Of a DNA stretch of 46,786 bases, positions 27,139 through 36,787 are shown in pieces. A model generated the notes under the pieces. That model had not been told where the DNA came from, ran no database searches, and was given only the letters and a program-made list of their open reading frames with translations. A program made the position numbers and the translations under genes. Numbering within the stretch: position 1 is the stretch's first letter; the number at the start of each line of letters is the position of its first letter. This DNA comes from Clostridia bacterium (lineage in GTDB: Bacteria > Bacillota > Clostridia > Lachnospirales > Anaerotignaceae), in contig CAJTDC010000022.1 of NCBI GenBank assembly GCA_910575055.1, positions 1 to 46,786 of the forward strand, in the 5' to 3' direction.

Positions 27139-28083
27139 TTATTTACTCCTATAAGCAACAATGATAGCATGAGAATTTTTTTCTGTTCCAGAATCCCCAT
27201 ACCAACAAGTATTCAAAATAATAAAGTCGTTCGCACTTTCTGGAACAGTACCAGCAACACGGGAACGACTTTGATAATCTTTTATTTTTGCTTTGTATTC
27301 TTCCATAGTGGAATAATAGATAGGAATACTTTCTTTTCTATCATCTAAAGAAAATGCGGCAAACGCTGTGTATTCCTTTAGAGTTTTACCATCATAGATT
27401 TGTATAATCTTATGGGCATTAAAATAATCTTCATACATCATATTTGCAATATCTCCAAACATAGAACCATTATTCATATTGTGTCCATGTATTAAGTTCA
27501 TAATGCCCCATTTCCCACCAGCCTGCTGGTCCATAAAAATGGAACCAGCTTTACTGTATTCTTTATAGGGTGTTTTACTTAAATAGAAACTATTGTCTGT
27601 ACTATACATGATAGGATAATCCACCTTTGTACCATCTATTTTTATCCAACCTACTGTATCATTATTTGCAGATTTGTATTTATTGTAACCTGCAACTAAT
27701 GGATTATCTGGTTCTACATTAGTAGGTTCTGACGGCTTGTTAGAAGATGCTTGTTGTGAAAAAGAATTATTGCTTTCTTCTGGCTGGTCTGTTGGTTGCT
27801 GCTCCTGTTCTTCTATCTGCTCTAAAATTTCCTGCTGTTCTTCATAGGAGAGTTCTCCTTCTTTTACAGCAGAATAAGCATTTAATTGTATCAATGTTTT
27901 TTCTACATCAAAATCCTCTGGTGTTTCCATAGGTCTTTTCTTTGTTTCTAAATTCTTTTCTTCTTTTGCACGCTGTTGATTTACAAGTGTTTGCAAAGAA
28001 GCTCCATTACTTGTTGTATCTCCTATCGCAACAGCAACAAGTAGGCTTCCAATTACGAGTGTAGATAAAATTTTTATTTTCAT
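27139..28083 (-). CDS. Class B-like sortase
   Basis: Membrane cysteine transpeptidase that attaches surface proteins. An N-terminal membrane anchor (STLVIGSLLVAVAIG) is followed by a Glu/Gln-rich linker, then the catalytic domain from about residue 130: VGWIKIDGTKVDYPIM, FMDQQAGGKWG, LIHGHNMNNGSMFGD with catalytic His about 201, and FIILNTCWYGD with catalytic Cys about 293. The distal Arg is probably in AYRSK at the C-terminus. Features resemble class B sortases found on conjugative elements. Its likely clients are the two LPxTG-type adhesins encoded upstream (33.6-41.2 kb), although class B enzymes usually prefer NPxTx signals. GGAGG site present. Confidence 0.9.
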   Translation of the reverse strand: MKIKILSTLVIGSLLVAVAIGDTTSNGASLQTLVNQQRAKEEKNLETKKRPMETPEDFDVEKTLIQLNAYSAVKEGELSYEEQQEILEQIEEQEQQPTDQPEESNNSFSQQASSNKPSEPTNVEPDNPLVAGYNKYKSANNDTVGWIKIDGTKVDYPIMYSTDNSFYLSKTPYKEYSKAGSIFMDQQAGGKWGIMNLIHGHNMNNGSMFGDIANMMYEDYFNAHKIIQIYDGKTLKEYTAFAAFSLDDRKESIPIYYSTMEEYKAKIKDYQSRSRVAGTVPESANDFIILNTCWYGDSGTEKNSHAIIVAYRSK

Positions 28084-28101
28084 GTAAATAGATACCTCCT
28101 A

Positions 28102-30501
28102 TTATTCCCAAACTGAAATAGTGGAATATTCGCTGTCTTCTTTCTCAGTAACGATAGGCTCTTCCTCTGTATCAATAACTGTTTCTTGTTGAGGTCTGTC
28201 AGAGGGTTCAGGTGCAGTAGGCGGAATAACATAATATTTTGCTAAGTCTCGCCATGCTTCCCTTTTGATATTTTCCACTTGCGTATACATTTTTTGATAC
28301 TGCTCGTTAGAAATATTTTCTTTATGTTCTTCCATGATTTTTAATATCTCAGAATAAAGAGCATTAAATTCTTCTGCATCCTCTTTAGAGAGGATAGCTT
28401 TGTTTGCAAGCTGAGATATTTTAGGAGTAGTAATAGAAATAAAATCTTGTTCTACAGATTGGAGCACTTCTGCTTTTTCTTCCTCTAATTCTTCTTTTGT
28501 TGTGAATGTTTTGATATCTTCTGGACGTTCTAAATATTGTTGATGTAATGGTTTCATAATATTGCGGAACAAAGAAGCTGTAATGTTTTTTTGAGAAACA
28601 GATGCATCCTCTTTTGGAGTATCATGTCCTGCCCAAATAACAGCAGTTTTATAAGGTGTGTATCCTGCAAACCAGCTATCTTTTTCATCATTTGTTGTTC
28701 CTGTTTTACCAGCAATTTGTATGCCATCAAAATAAGCTGCTTTTCCTGTGCCATTTAGAACAACATCCATTAGACATTCTGTCATTAGAATAGTTGCTCT
28801 TTCATCATAAACTTTACGAGTGAAAGCATTTTTATGATTATAAATTTCTTCTCCTGTTGCAGAAACAATTTTGGTAATGCAAGTAGGTTCAATAAAGATA
28901 CCATTTCGTGCCAATGTGGAATAAGCTCCTGCCATTTCTAATGTACTCATACCATAGGTAAAACCGCCTAATGCAATTGCTTCTCCATTATCTTCTTCTA
29001 CAATTTCATGGAAGTTTAGAAGTTTCAGATAGGATAATGCTTTTTCTGGTGTCATCTCTCTGACAATGTTCCAGGGCATACCATTATAAGACCATCTGAC
29101 AGCATTTAGAATACTGGTGTTTTTTCCAGTTCCTTTAGGTACTTTTTGTTCTGCTGTTTCCTGTTCTACAGTGTCAACCATCATCTGATTAGGAGTATGT
29201 CCCATTTCAGAAAAATAAGGTGTATAAGCTATGACAGGCTTGATAGTAGAACCTGGCTGACGATAAGATTGATATGCTCTGTTTAGAGTATAAATATGGT
29301 TGAGTGGTGTTCTTCCACCTACGATTGCTTCTACTAAACCACTTTCGTTATCTAATACCGTAACAGCTGCTTGCAGGGAATATTCCCCATCAGACTTTAG
29401 AAGTGTGTAATTGAGTAATGCTTCATCTACTTGAGATTGCACAAGAGCCTGTGTTTCTAATGATAAAGAGGTATATACAGAGTAACCATTTGTCTTTAGA
29501 AGATTTTCAGCTTCTTTGTAACATTCCTCATATTTCTTTTCGTATTCTTTTCGCTCAGCATTACTGAGGTCATAACGAAATTCAAAGTTTAAAACTTTAG
29601 ACATAAGAATTTCTATTGTGGCGTGTTTTGCATAAGTTTCTAAATAATTGTTTGTAGAACTTTCTGACTTAATAGGCACAATAGATTCTTTCATTAGAAG
29701 GGACTCTTCTGAAGGTTTTAGGTAGCCATATTCTGACATTGCTCTAATGATATTGTCACGTCTTCTTAGAGTGTTATTTGGGTACTTTAGAGGGTCATTT
29801 CCAGTAGGGCTTTGTGGTAGGGCACACAAGTAAATCATTTGTGATTTTGATAATTCTTTTACAGATTTTCCAAAATACTTTCTGGAAGCTGCTTCAATGC
29901 CATAACAGTTATTTCCATAATTGATATTGTTAATATAGAATTCCAGAATGTCCTCTTTAGAGTATTGCTTTTCCAATTCAAATGCAATAAACATTTCTTC
30001 TATTTTTCTTTCTATATTCTTATCAGAACTTAAAAAAACAGTACAAGCTAACTGCTGTGTTATGGTAGAACCACCTTGCACCAGTTCACCGTCTGACTTT
30101 AGAATTTCCAATGCGGCACGTGCAATGGCAATATAATCTACACCAGAATGTTCTAAAAAGCGATGGTCTTCTATTGCTATAAAAGCATCCCTGACAGTAG
30201 ATGGAATATCATTATAACGCAGATAATAAGTTTCTTTATCCCCTTTTATCTTAGATAAAAGATTTCCGCTAACATCATAGATAAGTGATGTTTGTACACC
30301 ATCAAATTCTGATGCTGATATTTCCTTTACTTTTTGAAGTGCCGAATTGTGTTTTTCTATAATAGTATCTCCATAGTTGAACCACACAATCCCACAAAAA
30401 GAAAGACAGAAAATAATTGCCAATAAAAAGAAAGAGAGTACCAGTTTCAGTACTCTCTTTTTTAAACTGCGTTTTGGCTTTTTAGATTTCTTATTAGTCA
30501 T
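28102..30501 (-). CDS. Class A penicillin-binding protein (bifunctional)
   Basis: Polymerises and crosslinks peptidoglycan. Cytoplasmic basic N-terminus, membrane anchor about residues 19-41, glycosyltransferase GT51 domain with catalytic Glu in AIEDHRFLEHSG (E111) and GGSTITQQLA, then transpeptidase with PGSTIKP (Ser about 418), RWSYNG and GKTGTTNDEKDSW. All three penicillin-fold motifs are intact, so it should be active. The C-terminal 140 residues are helical, then acidic and Pro-rich. It overlaps the previous gene by eight bases. A full PBP on a mobile element is unusual and suggests cell-wall remodelling together with the sortase and adhesins. Confidence 0.95.
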   Translation of the reverse strand: MTNKKSKKPKRSLKKRVLKLVLSFFLLAIIFCLSFCGIVWFNYGDTIIEKHNSALQKVKEISASEFDGVQTSLIYDVSGNLLSKIKGDKETYYLRYNDIPSTVRDAFIAIEDHRFLEHSGVDYIAIARAALEILKSDGELVQGGSTITQQLACTVFLSSDKNIERKIEEMFIAFELEKQYSKEDILEFYINNINYGNNCYGIEAASRKYFGKSVKELSKSQMIYLCALPQSPTGNDPLKYPNNTLRRRDNIIRAMSEYGYLKPSEESLLMKESIVPIKSESSTNNYLETYAKHATIEILMSKVLNFEFRYDLSNAERKEYEKKYEECYKEAENLLKTNGYSVYTSLSLETQALVQSQVDEALLNYTLLKSDGEYSLQAAVTVLDNESGLVEAIVGGRTPLNHIYTLNRAYQSYRQPGSTIKPVIAYTPYFSEMGHTPNQMMVDTVEQETAEQKVPKGTGKNTSILNAVRWSYNGMPWNIVREMTPEKALSYLKLLNFHEIVEEDNGEAIALGGFTYGMSTLEMAGAYSTLARNGIFIEPTCITKIVSATGEEIYNHKNAFTRKVYDERATILMTECLMDVVLNGTGKAAYFDGIQIAGKTGTTNDEKDSWFAGYTPYKTAVIWAGHDTPKEDASVSQKNITASLFRNIMKPLHQQYLERPEDIKTFTTKEELEEEKAEVLQSVEQDFISITTPKISQLANKAILSKEDAEEFNALYSEILKIMEEHKENISNEQYQKMYTQVENIKREAWRDLAKYYVIPPTAPEPSDRPQQETVIDTEEEPIVTEKEDSEYSTISVWE
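30431..30460. other. Perfect 11-bp hairpin inside the start of the PBP gene
   Basis: AAAGAGAGTAC (30431-30441) and GTACTCTCTTT (30450-30460) form a perfect stem with an eight-base loop and T-rich flanks on both strands. It covers codons about 14-24 of the PBP. It looks like a bidirectional terminator inside coding sequence. Confidence 0.5.
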
Positions 30502-31147
30502 AGGTCATATCCGCCTCCTTATTTGTGCCAATGATCATACATTGTTTTATGTAGTCGAAATGACGTTTAAATTCGGAAGACTTTACTATGACTGAAATAG
30601 AAGGTTTTTCGCATATTAATACAGCTTTATTTCTTCTAATGAAAAGATAGGAATCCATAATTTTATAGAGTGATTCTACTTTGTTTTGAGAAAGTCCTAA
30701 ACAATTCTTATTTCTCATAATATAAGAAATAAATTTAGGTTTGATGACTTTGACATCTGTACTTTGTATTTGCTTGCTGTAAAGTTTGGTATCTATAGAA
30801 AACAGGTCAGGGTCGATAGAACTATGACCTATTACAAGGATTCCATTTGGTATTTTCTTTTTGCCAGACAAACAAAGAAAAGTCAGACTCTTTACATAGT
30901 TAATAGAAAGTGTTGTGTTAATAGAAAATGTAATTGTGCGAAAAGATAAACCCTTTGCAAAAAAACTGTCCAAAATTAAAAGAGAGTCGCAAACGACTCC
31001 CACTTCATTTTGGCTTTTAGATATGATACTGCTGTTACAAATATTTTCAAGATAAAACTTCAACTGAAACAAAATAGTATTTGGGTTCCTGTTTTTATTT
31101 TCAGTGATTGCTTTTCTAATAAGATTTTCATATAAGACTTCTTTCAT
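30494..31147 (-). CDS. 217-residue protein of unknown function
   Basis: ATG at 31147 follows GAGGAGG by eight bases. No signal peptide or membrane helix, and no motif I know; the central part (IPNGILVIGHSSIDPDLF) looks like an alpha/beta core. It overlaps the PBP start by eight bases and so is coupled to it. Confidence 0.7.
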   Translation of the reverse strand: MKEVLYENLIRKAITENKNRNPNTILFQLKFYLENICNSSIISKSQNEVGVVCDSLLILDSFFAKGLSFRTITFSINTTLSINYVKSLTFLCLSGKKKIPNGILVIGHSSIDPDLFSIDTKLYSKQIQSTDVKVIKPKFISYIMRNKNCLGLSQNKVESLYKIMDSYLFIRRNKAVLICEKPSISVIVKSSEFKRHFDYIKQCMIIGTNKEADMTYD

Positions 31148-31168
31148 ATCAACAGCCTCCTCACTTCA

Positions 31169-32092
31169 TTATTTCATAAAACGAAGTTTTGGTGAGAAAG
31201 CCATTGAGCATATGCACAGGTCTTTGCCACCTACATTTGCCATAATAATATCACCAACGGTCATACTTCCTGTACAATCTTGATAACCAGATTGTGTAAC
31301 TTTAACAATAGCGTGACCATGCTCTGCTGTTTCAATATGAATTAAGAGATTGCCATTGTCGTCCAACAATCTTGCACCATGTATAATTAAAGCTTTGTAG
31401 CCCTCTGCATAAAATCTTTCTTGAGGATTACCTGCCAATACAGAAAGATTTCTACGAACAGCTGCAATAAAATTAGAATCATTGTAAGAAAACTTGCTGC
31501 ATAACTCAGCTAAAGGATGCAATACAAAAGGAGAGATTACTTCCTTTTTAGGTTCTTCTTTAGGTGGTTCAGCTTTTGGTACTTCTTCAGCTTTTGGAGT
31601 TTCTACTGGTTTAGCACCAAGGCTCAACTTAGAAAGACTTTCTTTAGGTTCAGTTTTAGCCGGTTCTGACTTTATTTCTGGCTTTGCTTCAGTTTTAGAT
31701 GGTTCTGGTTTAAGTTCTGGTGCTGCTGGCTTTATTTCTGGTTTAGGTTCAACTTTAGCTGGTTCTGACTTTATTTCTGGCTTTGGTGCTGGTTTAAGCG
31801 GTTCAATTTTGAGTTCTGTTGTAGCTTTAGAAGCATTATCTGTATCTGCTTTAATTGTTGGGTTCTTCAAATCCAACTCCTCTAATGGTGTTGTAGGTGC
31901 TGCCTTTGGTGTTAAATCCAAAGGTGTTGCTCCTGTACTTACTGTAGCTGTTTTGCTTTCTTCTACTTTTTTACCTAATTTGTCTCCTAAAGTCTTTTTA
32001 GCTTTTGCATTTTCAGTTTTGTTTTCCATAACTTCATAATCTCCTTTTTCATCATAAACTACTTTTGTGTTAAATTTTTCTTCGTTACTCAT
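31169..32092 (-). CDS. 307-residue protein with Lys/Glu/Pro repeats and a C-terminal domain
   Basis: Residues about 70-195 are a disordered repeat built on KPEIKSEPAKxEP. The last 115 residues form an ordered domain (PFVLHPLAELCSKFSYN ... GSMTVGDIIMANVGGKDL) that I do not recognise. There is no signal peptide, so it is probably cytoplasmic; the repeats may act as a flexible tether. ATG with GAGGAGG upstream. A 110-base untranslated gap precedes it, the only place in this part of the block with room for a promoter. Confidence 0.7.
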   Translation of the reverse strand: MSNEEKFNTKVVYDEKGDYEVMENKTENAKAKKTLGDKLGKKVEESKTATVSTGATPLDLTPKAAPTTPLEELDLKNPTIKADTDNASKATTELKIEPLKPAPKPEIKSEPAKVEPKPEIKPAAPELKPEPSKTEAKPEIKSEPAKTEPKESLSKLSLGAKPVETPKAEEVPKAEPPKEEPKKEVISPFVLHPLAELCSKFSYNDSNFIAAVRRNLSVLAGNPQERFYAEGYKALIIHGARLLDDNGNLLIHIETAEHGHAIVKVTQSGYQDCTGSMTVGDIIMANVGGKDLCICSMAFSPKLRFMK

Positions 32093-32202
32093 ATGTGTAT
32101 CCTCCTCTTAATGAAATTGTTTTTTTACATATTTGAATAGCATGATTTAGCAGTCATAAAGGTATATAATGAATGACTATGTTTTGCTAAAATAAGGTAT
32201 TA

Positions 32203-33537
32203 TCACCTGTTTTCATTGTTTGAAAACAGAGTAAGACGTGCTAAATTATGCTCAGGATTCACACTGTTTTCAGAAGTCTCGTTAGAAGGGACTTCTGTAA
32301 TATTTTCTTCATTTTGAACACTTTGCTCATTAGAGGGTTGCTCTTGCCCTTCTTCGTCATCTCTTACAGTGATGGTGTCCGGAAAACGTATTTCATAGCA
32401 GTTATACTTTAGATGAATGTCCTCTCTTACAGTGTAACTTTTATCATTGCTAGCATTCTCTGTTATCTGTACGTGAGAGGATGCTATGGCACCAGTTCTG
32501 GAAGAACTCTGTATAATGTTACTCCTATGGTAATCATTAGAGGTTTCTCCTTCATGTGGGAAAACATCTATCAATAAAGCTAACTGTGTTGTTATCACTT
32601 GCTCCTCTTTAGAGAAAAGAAATATCAATTGTGAAGAATCTGTTCGGAATGTAGTTCTGATTACAATAAGAGAACCTTCAATAAGAGCAGTATCAATGAT
32701 TTCAAATGCTTCAGCTCCAGAAGCAATGGTATCTCCTTTTCTTCTGGAAAGAAGTAATTTGTCGATTAAATTGGATACTTCATGATAATTAAGAGAAAGT
32801 AAATCTGATAACCAGATACATTCTTTTTCTTCTATAAAAAATCCACCTTTTACAGCTGCTGTTTTAATGCTATGATGGTGTGCAGCTTTTTTGAAAGAAT
32901 CTATTGTATTTTCGGTTTTTATCATAAGGTTATCAAACTGTGTTAAAGATTCCCCAATAAAAGGAATCTCTCTTTTAGGCTGTTGATTAAAATAACAGTT
33001 TTTAACCATGAGAGTTTTGGAATCTATCTTTAGAGTGACAGAATCTGAAAAATTGATTACATAGTCAAATCCCTCTTTAGGGATTATGCTTCCTGTTTGA
33101 ATGTCTTTTCCATCTAGTATGGAAACAACATGGAGAGGAGCTACTAATTCATCTGCTGCTGCATCTTCTTCATAAAATAAATAATTATGAAACATTTTAT
33201 TGCCATATTGTGCAGAAATATAAATAATGAAGTAGTCCCTGTTATGGTATGTAAAAGAAATATTTAAAGAAACATTTTTATACTTCTTTAGATGCAATAC
33301 CACTTTACGTTCAGAAGTATCAGAACGGTTGTGATATCCTTTCATGTAGCAGGCAATAATCGTATTGCATAACTGCGATTTTGCCTGAGATGACATTTTT
33401 GTAATAGAGAAAATACCCTGTTTTAGATTGGCTTCTGCTTCTTCTAAAGAGATATTGTTTTCTTCTTGGATATCTAAAATGCTGATTGTTTTATCAAACC
33501 ATCTGTGACGAAAGTCCAGAATACCTTTTATATCCAT
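32203..33537 (-). CDS. 444-residue protein of unknown function
   Basis: ATG at 33537 with AAGGAGGAAG upstream. The first 380 residues are ordered and mixed alpha/beta (for example SLNISFTYHNRDYFIIYIS and LIEGSLIVIRTTF). The last 60 are acidic and disordered, ending NLARLTLFSNNENR, a short basic-hydrophobic tail resembling that of the beta' protein. No known motif, no signal peptide. Confidence 0.7.
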   Translation of the reverse strand: MDIKGILDFRHRWFDKTISILDIQEENNISLEEAEANLKQGIFSITKMSSQAKSQLCNTIIACYMKGYHNRSDTSERKVVLHLKKYKNVSLNISFTYHNRDYFIIYISAQYGNKMFHNYLFYEEDAAADELVAPLHVVSILDGKDIQTGSIIPKEGFDYVINFSDSVTLKIDSKTLMVKNCYFNQQPKREIPFIGESLTQFDNLMIKTENTIDSFKKAAHHHSIKTAAVKGGFFIEEKECIWLSDLLSLNYHEVSNLIDKLLLSRRKGDTIASGAEAFEIIDTALIEGSLIVIRTTFRTDSSQLIFLFSKEEQVITTQLALLIDVFPHEGETSNDYHRSNIIQSSSRTGAIASSHVQITENASNDKSYTVREDIHLKYNCYEIRFPDTITVRDDEEGQEQPSNEQSVQNEENITEVPSNETSENSVNPEHNLARLTLFSNNENR

Positions 33538-33572
33538 TATATCTTCCTCCTTAATTTTTTAATTTATGTATC

Positions 33573-33614
33573 CTTTCAATCACATCTAACATTAGAAATA
33601 GATATGATTGAAAG
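33573..33614 (-). other. 16-bp inverted repeat between adhesin terminator and next gene
   Basis: CTTTCAATCACATCTA (33573-33588) pairs with TAGATATGATTGAAAG (33599-33614) with one G-U. It overlaps the terminator at 33613-33640 by two bases, so the two hairpins may be mutually exclusive. Confidence 0.6.
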
Positions 33615-33640
33615 GACACAGAAACTAATTCCTGTGTCCT
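33613..33640 (-). terminator. Hairpin after the LPKTG adhesin gene
   Basis: AGGACACAG (33613-33621) pairs with CTGTGTCCT (33632-33640), loop of ten. The tail TTTCAATCAT is only moderately U-rich. Confidence 0.6.
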
Positions 33641-33646
33641 AATTGT

Positions 33647-36600
33647 TTATGCTTCTTTTTTTCCTTTCCTATTAATAATATATAGACCAAGCAAACAGAT
33701 CCCTGCTACTGATAAATAAAAAATATTGTGTGAAGTGGTATCTCCTGTTTTTGGTAAACGGGTTACATTACCACTGTTAGAAGAACTGTTAGATGTGCCA
33801 CCATTTACATTGATACTTGTTTGAACATCATTAGAAGTAGAAGTGCTTACTTTAAAGCCAACACCAAAATCATCAATATCTGTATCTTTTATAATAACGG
33901 TGCCTTCTCCGTTAGAGTTAACATCAGAATCAATTGTTTTGTCATTGCCAACATTTGGTGTGACAAATGTGATACCATTGATTTTTTCTGCTGAAACAGT
34001 ATAAGTTCCATTAGGGAGTTCTGTTACAACAAATTCTCCAGTTGCACCAGAATAAACAGTGATGGATTTCTCTCCATTAGAAACAGTCAATTTAGCTGCT
34101 TTGTATTCTTCTCCTTTGTCATAAATGTTGTTGCCATTTTTATCTTCAAAAACACGTCCTGTTAATGTTGCTAATTTTGTTTCATTTATAATTGTTAGAG
34201 GAATGTTTTTAGCAGAAGAAGTTACAGTAAATGCATAGGGTTCTGCTTCTAATTTATAACCATCTGCTACTTTTGTTTGTTTTAATGTGTAACTGCCAGT
34301 TACATCTGTAGAGAATGTTACTACATTATTTTCTGGTTTTCCAGAAATCACTTCTTTACCAGAAGCATCGTAAACAGTGTATTCTGCATAGATGTCTTTT
34401 CCATCATTGTCATCATTGTTTTTAGTTGTAATAGTAATGTTTGTTTTGCCAACAGATGTAGCTGTTACAGTAGTTGTTGGAGTAGAATCTTTAGAATTGT
34501 CTTCTAATAAATCTACTGTTAATTTGTAAGTGCCATCATCAGATTTAGATTTGAAAGTTAAACTTTCTTTGTCTGGTGCATAGTAATCATCTAATGTGCT
34601 GTCTTTGAAGTCAATGTAATATTCCTTTTTAGATTCAAGTCCTTGTAAACGAACTTCACCATCTTTGTCTGTTGTTGCAGTTGCTACTTTTTTATCTTTG
34701 CTGTTATAAAGATAAACTGTGACACCTTTCATCTTTTTGCCGTTAGGGTCACGTACAACTACTTTTAAACGTCCATTATTTTCGTTGTCGAATACTGTAA
34801 AATCGTCATCGCTTGTCCATGTTGCATCATTATTATAAGAACCAGTGTAAACATTATGAGAGGTGTTATTGTCAACACCTGTGTTAAATTGGTCAATGTA
34901 TTTATCAGTTGTTACAGAAGGATACTTGTTAGATGTGCCAACATTAGGTGTTTTGCGTTTCATAACAATTTTAACTGTGGAATGACCATAACTGTTTGCA
35001 GAGATGGAAACAGGGGATAATTCCATATAGTTGTCTTGTCCATTTTTGTTGTATGTTAAAATTAAATCGCTTGCTGTTACGAATGGCTTGAATATTGCTG
35101 CACCATTAGAATCGGTGTATAGTGTTTCAGAATAGGAAGAACTATTACGTTTTAATGTAAAGCTCAATCCAGGAATCACTTGATTTAATTCATTTACGAC
35201 TACAATACGAACATAACCATTACTCATAGGATTGTTAATATTGATATTTCCATTACTGTTATTTCCATTGTTAGAATTGTTGTTGCCGTTATTAGAATTG
35301 TTATTGTCATTAGAGCCATTTCCGCCATTGCCATTTACATAATTAACAATAGTGATTTTTGTCAATTCGTTTGCTTTGATTGTGAAATTTGTTCTTGTAC
35401 TGTTAAGCATATAGGAAGGAACTGCTTCTGTTTGGATGGCATAATATTCACCAATAGGCAACTCAATAGAGGTAAGTTCAGAAACATTTAATGTTTGTAC
35501 TAATGTTCCATCTTGACGATACACTTTTACAGTGCTGCCTGTTAGAAGGTTGCCATCGGAAGATTTGTTTTCTACTTGCAAAGTTCCCATATAATTGATA
35601 GATTCAAAATTTACTTCTACAATTTGGTTTGTGCCAGTAATGGTAAATGTACGAGGATTTGTATTCACAACAAATCCAGAAGGTGCTGTGATTTCTTTTG
35701 CTGTGTAAGTGCCAATTGTTAGATTGTCAGCATAGCCTACGCCATTTGTGCCGATGGTGATGTTTCTATCATAAATACCATCTTCTGATTTTACATTGAC
35801 TACTGTACCTGCAACAGAATAAATTTTAGCAGAAGAATAAGAATTAATTGTTAGAGTTTCGTTCTTTAAAAATGGTGTATTAAGAACACCAACAAAGCTA
35901 TTAAAAGAATTACCATATGTAACCAATTCTTTATCAACATATTGCAAAGAAAGTTTTACTTGAATATCTTCTGCCCTGTTATCATTAGGAACAGCCACAT
36001 AATAATTTGTTCCTGCTGTCAAAGAATTTGTGTCAACAATTTTCCAGTTAGAGTTTGCAATTTTAACATTAGATGTGTTAATCTCTGCACTTGCTAAAGA
36101 AGAATTGTTACTTGTAAATGTAAAAGGTCCATAATATCTGTAGCTGTCATCATTGTGTGCAAGTGTTTTAATGTTAGAACTGTTGATGTCAAAAGTAGTA
36201 TCTACCATTTGATAACTTGGAAAATTACGTACAATATGTTGTGCTGCCTTTAGATATTTATTTTGGTTTTTGTTAGGATTCATTTGTTTATCGCCCATGT
36301 TGTAACGCCATTGCTGCCAAATTGCTGCTGTAATTGCAATATCTAAATCGTCATTACTTGTCAGCATTTGGTCACCGGATAAGCCTGCTTCTGCATTGAT
36401 TTGAGAAAACCCTTTTGTTTGAGCGTACGTAATTAACCTTTTTACCTCTTTAGAGTTCATCCCTTGAGGAAGTGTCGTTTTGTTGTAAGTGCCAGCAGAA
36501 CCAATATTGATGATAGGATAAACACTGACATCATTACCACCTTCATTGATAGACATGGCTGGAATACTGACACCAGAATCTGTAGAAGCAGTAGTATCTG

Positions 36601-36727
36601 TTATCGTAAAATATCCACTTTGTCCTTTTGCTGTAACAGTTACTTGGTCTGATGCTGCACTAAAACTAACTTGAAATAGAGAAGCTGCCATGACGCCTGT
36701 TAATAAAATAGATAAAAATCGTCTCAT
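33647..36727 (-). CDS. LPKTG-anchored CnaB-type adhesin with thioester-domain-like N-terminus
   Basis: Signal peptide (MRRFLSILLTGVMAASLF), an N-terminal region of about 250 residues resembling Gram-positive thioester adhesin domains (AITAAIWQQWRYN corresponds to the TQxAIW motif), prealbumin/CnaB-like modules, an Asn/Gly linker near residue 470, more CnaB-like modules, one SdrD-B-like module (VFEDKNGNNIYDKGEEYK), then LPKTGDTTSH, a hydrophobic helix and a basic tail. It should be covalently anchored to peptidoglycan by a sortase. The Cys expected in the thioester bond seems absent: the equivalent segment reads SVYPIINIG, and the only Cys is in the C-terminal helix. AAGGAG site present. Confidence 0.9.
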   Translation of the reverse strand: MRRFLSILLTGVMAASLFQVSFSAASDQVTVTAKGQSGYFTITDTTASTDSGVSIPAMSINEGGNDVSVYPIINIGSAGTYNKTTLPQGMNSKEVKRLITYAQTKGFSQINAEAGLSGDQMLTSNDDLDIAITAAIWQQWRYNMGDKQMNPNKNQNKYLKAAQHIVRNFPSYQMVDTTFDINSSNIKTLAHNDDSYRYYGPFTFTSNNSSLASAEINTSNVKIANSNWKIVDTNSLTAGTNYYVAVPNDNRAEDIQVKLSLQYVDKELVTYGNSFNSFVGVLNTPFLKNETLTINSYSSAKIYSVAGTVVNVKSEDGIYDRNITIGTNGVGYADNLTIGTYTAKEITAPSGFVVNTNPRTFTITGTNQIVEVNFESINYMGTLQVENKSSDGNLLTGSTVKVYRQDGTLVQTLNVSELTSIELPIGEYYAIQTEAVPSYMLNSTRTNFTIKANELTKITIVNYVNGNGGNGSNDNNNSNNGNNNSNNGNNSNGNININNPMSNGYVRIVVVNELNQVIPGLSFTLKRNSSSYSETLYTDSNGAAIFKPFVTASDLILTYNKNGQDNYMELSPVSISANSYGHSTVKIVMKRKTPNVGTSNKYPSVTTDKYIDQFNTGVDNNTSHNVYTGSYNNDATWTSDDDFTVFDNENNGRLKVVVRDPNGKKMKGVTVYLYNSKDKKVATATTDKDGEVRLQGLESKKEYYIDFKDSTLDDYYAPDKESLTFKSKSDDGTYKLTVDLLEDNSKDSTPTTTVTATSVGKTNITITTKNNDDNDGKDIYAEYTVYDASGKEVISGKPENNVVTFSTDVTGSYTLKQTKVADGYKLEAEPYAFTVTSSAKNIPLTIINETKLATLTGRVFEDKNGNNIYDKGEEYKAAKLTVSNGEKSITVYSGATGEFVVTELPNGTYTVSAEKINGITFVTPNVGNDKTIDSDVNSNGEGTVIIKDTDIDDFGVGFKVSTSTSNDVQTSINVNGGTSNSSSNSGNVTRLPKTGDTTSHNIFYLSVAGICLLGLYIINRKGKKEA

Positions 36728-36754
36728 AAATTATACTCTCCTTTTTATCATAAT

Positions 36755-36777
36755 ATAAAAGGGACGATAAACGTCCC
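36755..36777 (-). terminator. Hairpin with U-tract between the two adhesin genes
   Basis: GGGACG (36761-36766) pairs with CGTCCC (36772-36777), tail TTTTATATT on the minus strand. The next gene's ribosome site is about 15 bases downstream. Confidence 0.75.
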
Positions 36778-36787
36778 CTGTCTTTTC

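Noticed and set aside
31494-32039. Plus-strand 181-codon frame opposite the Lys/Glu/Pro-repeat gene
   Set aside because: Gly/Ser/Leu composition is the antisense shadow of the KPEIKSEPA repeat; no ribosome site.
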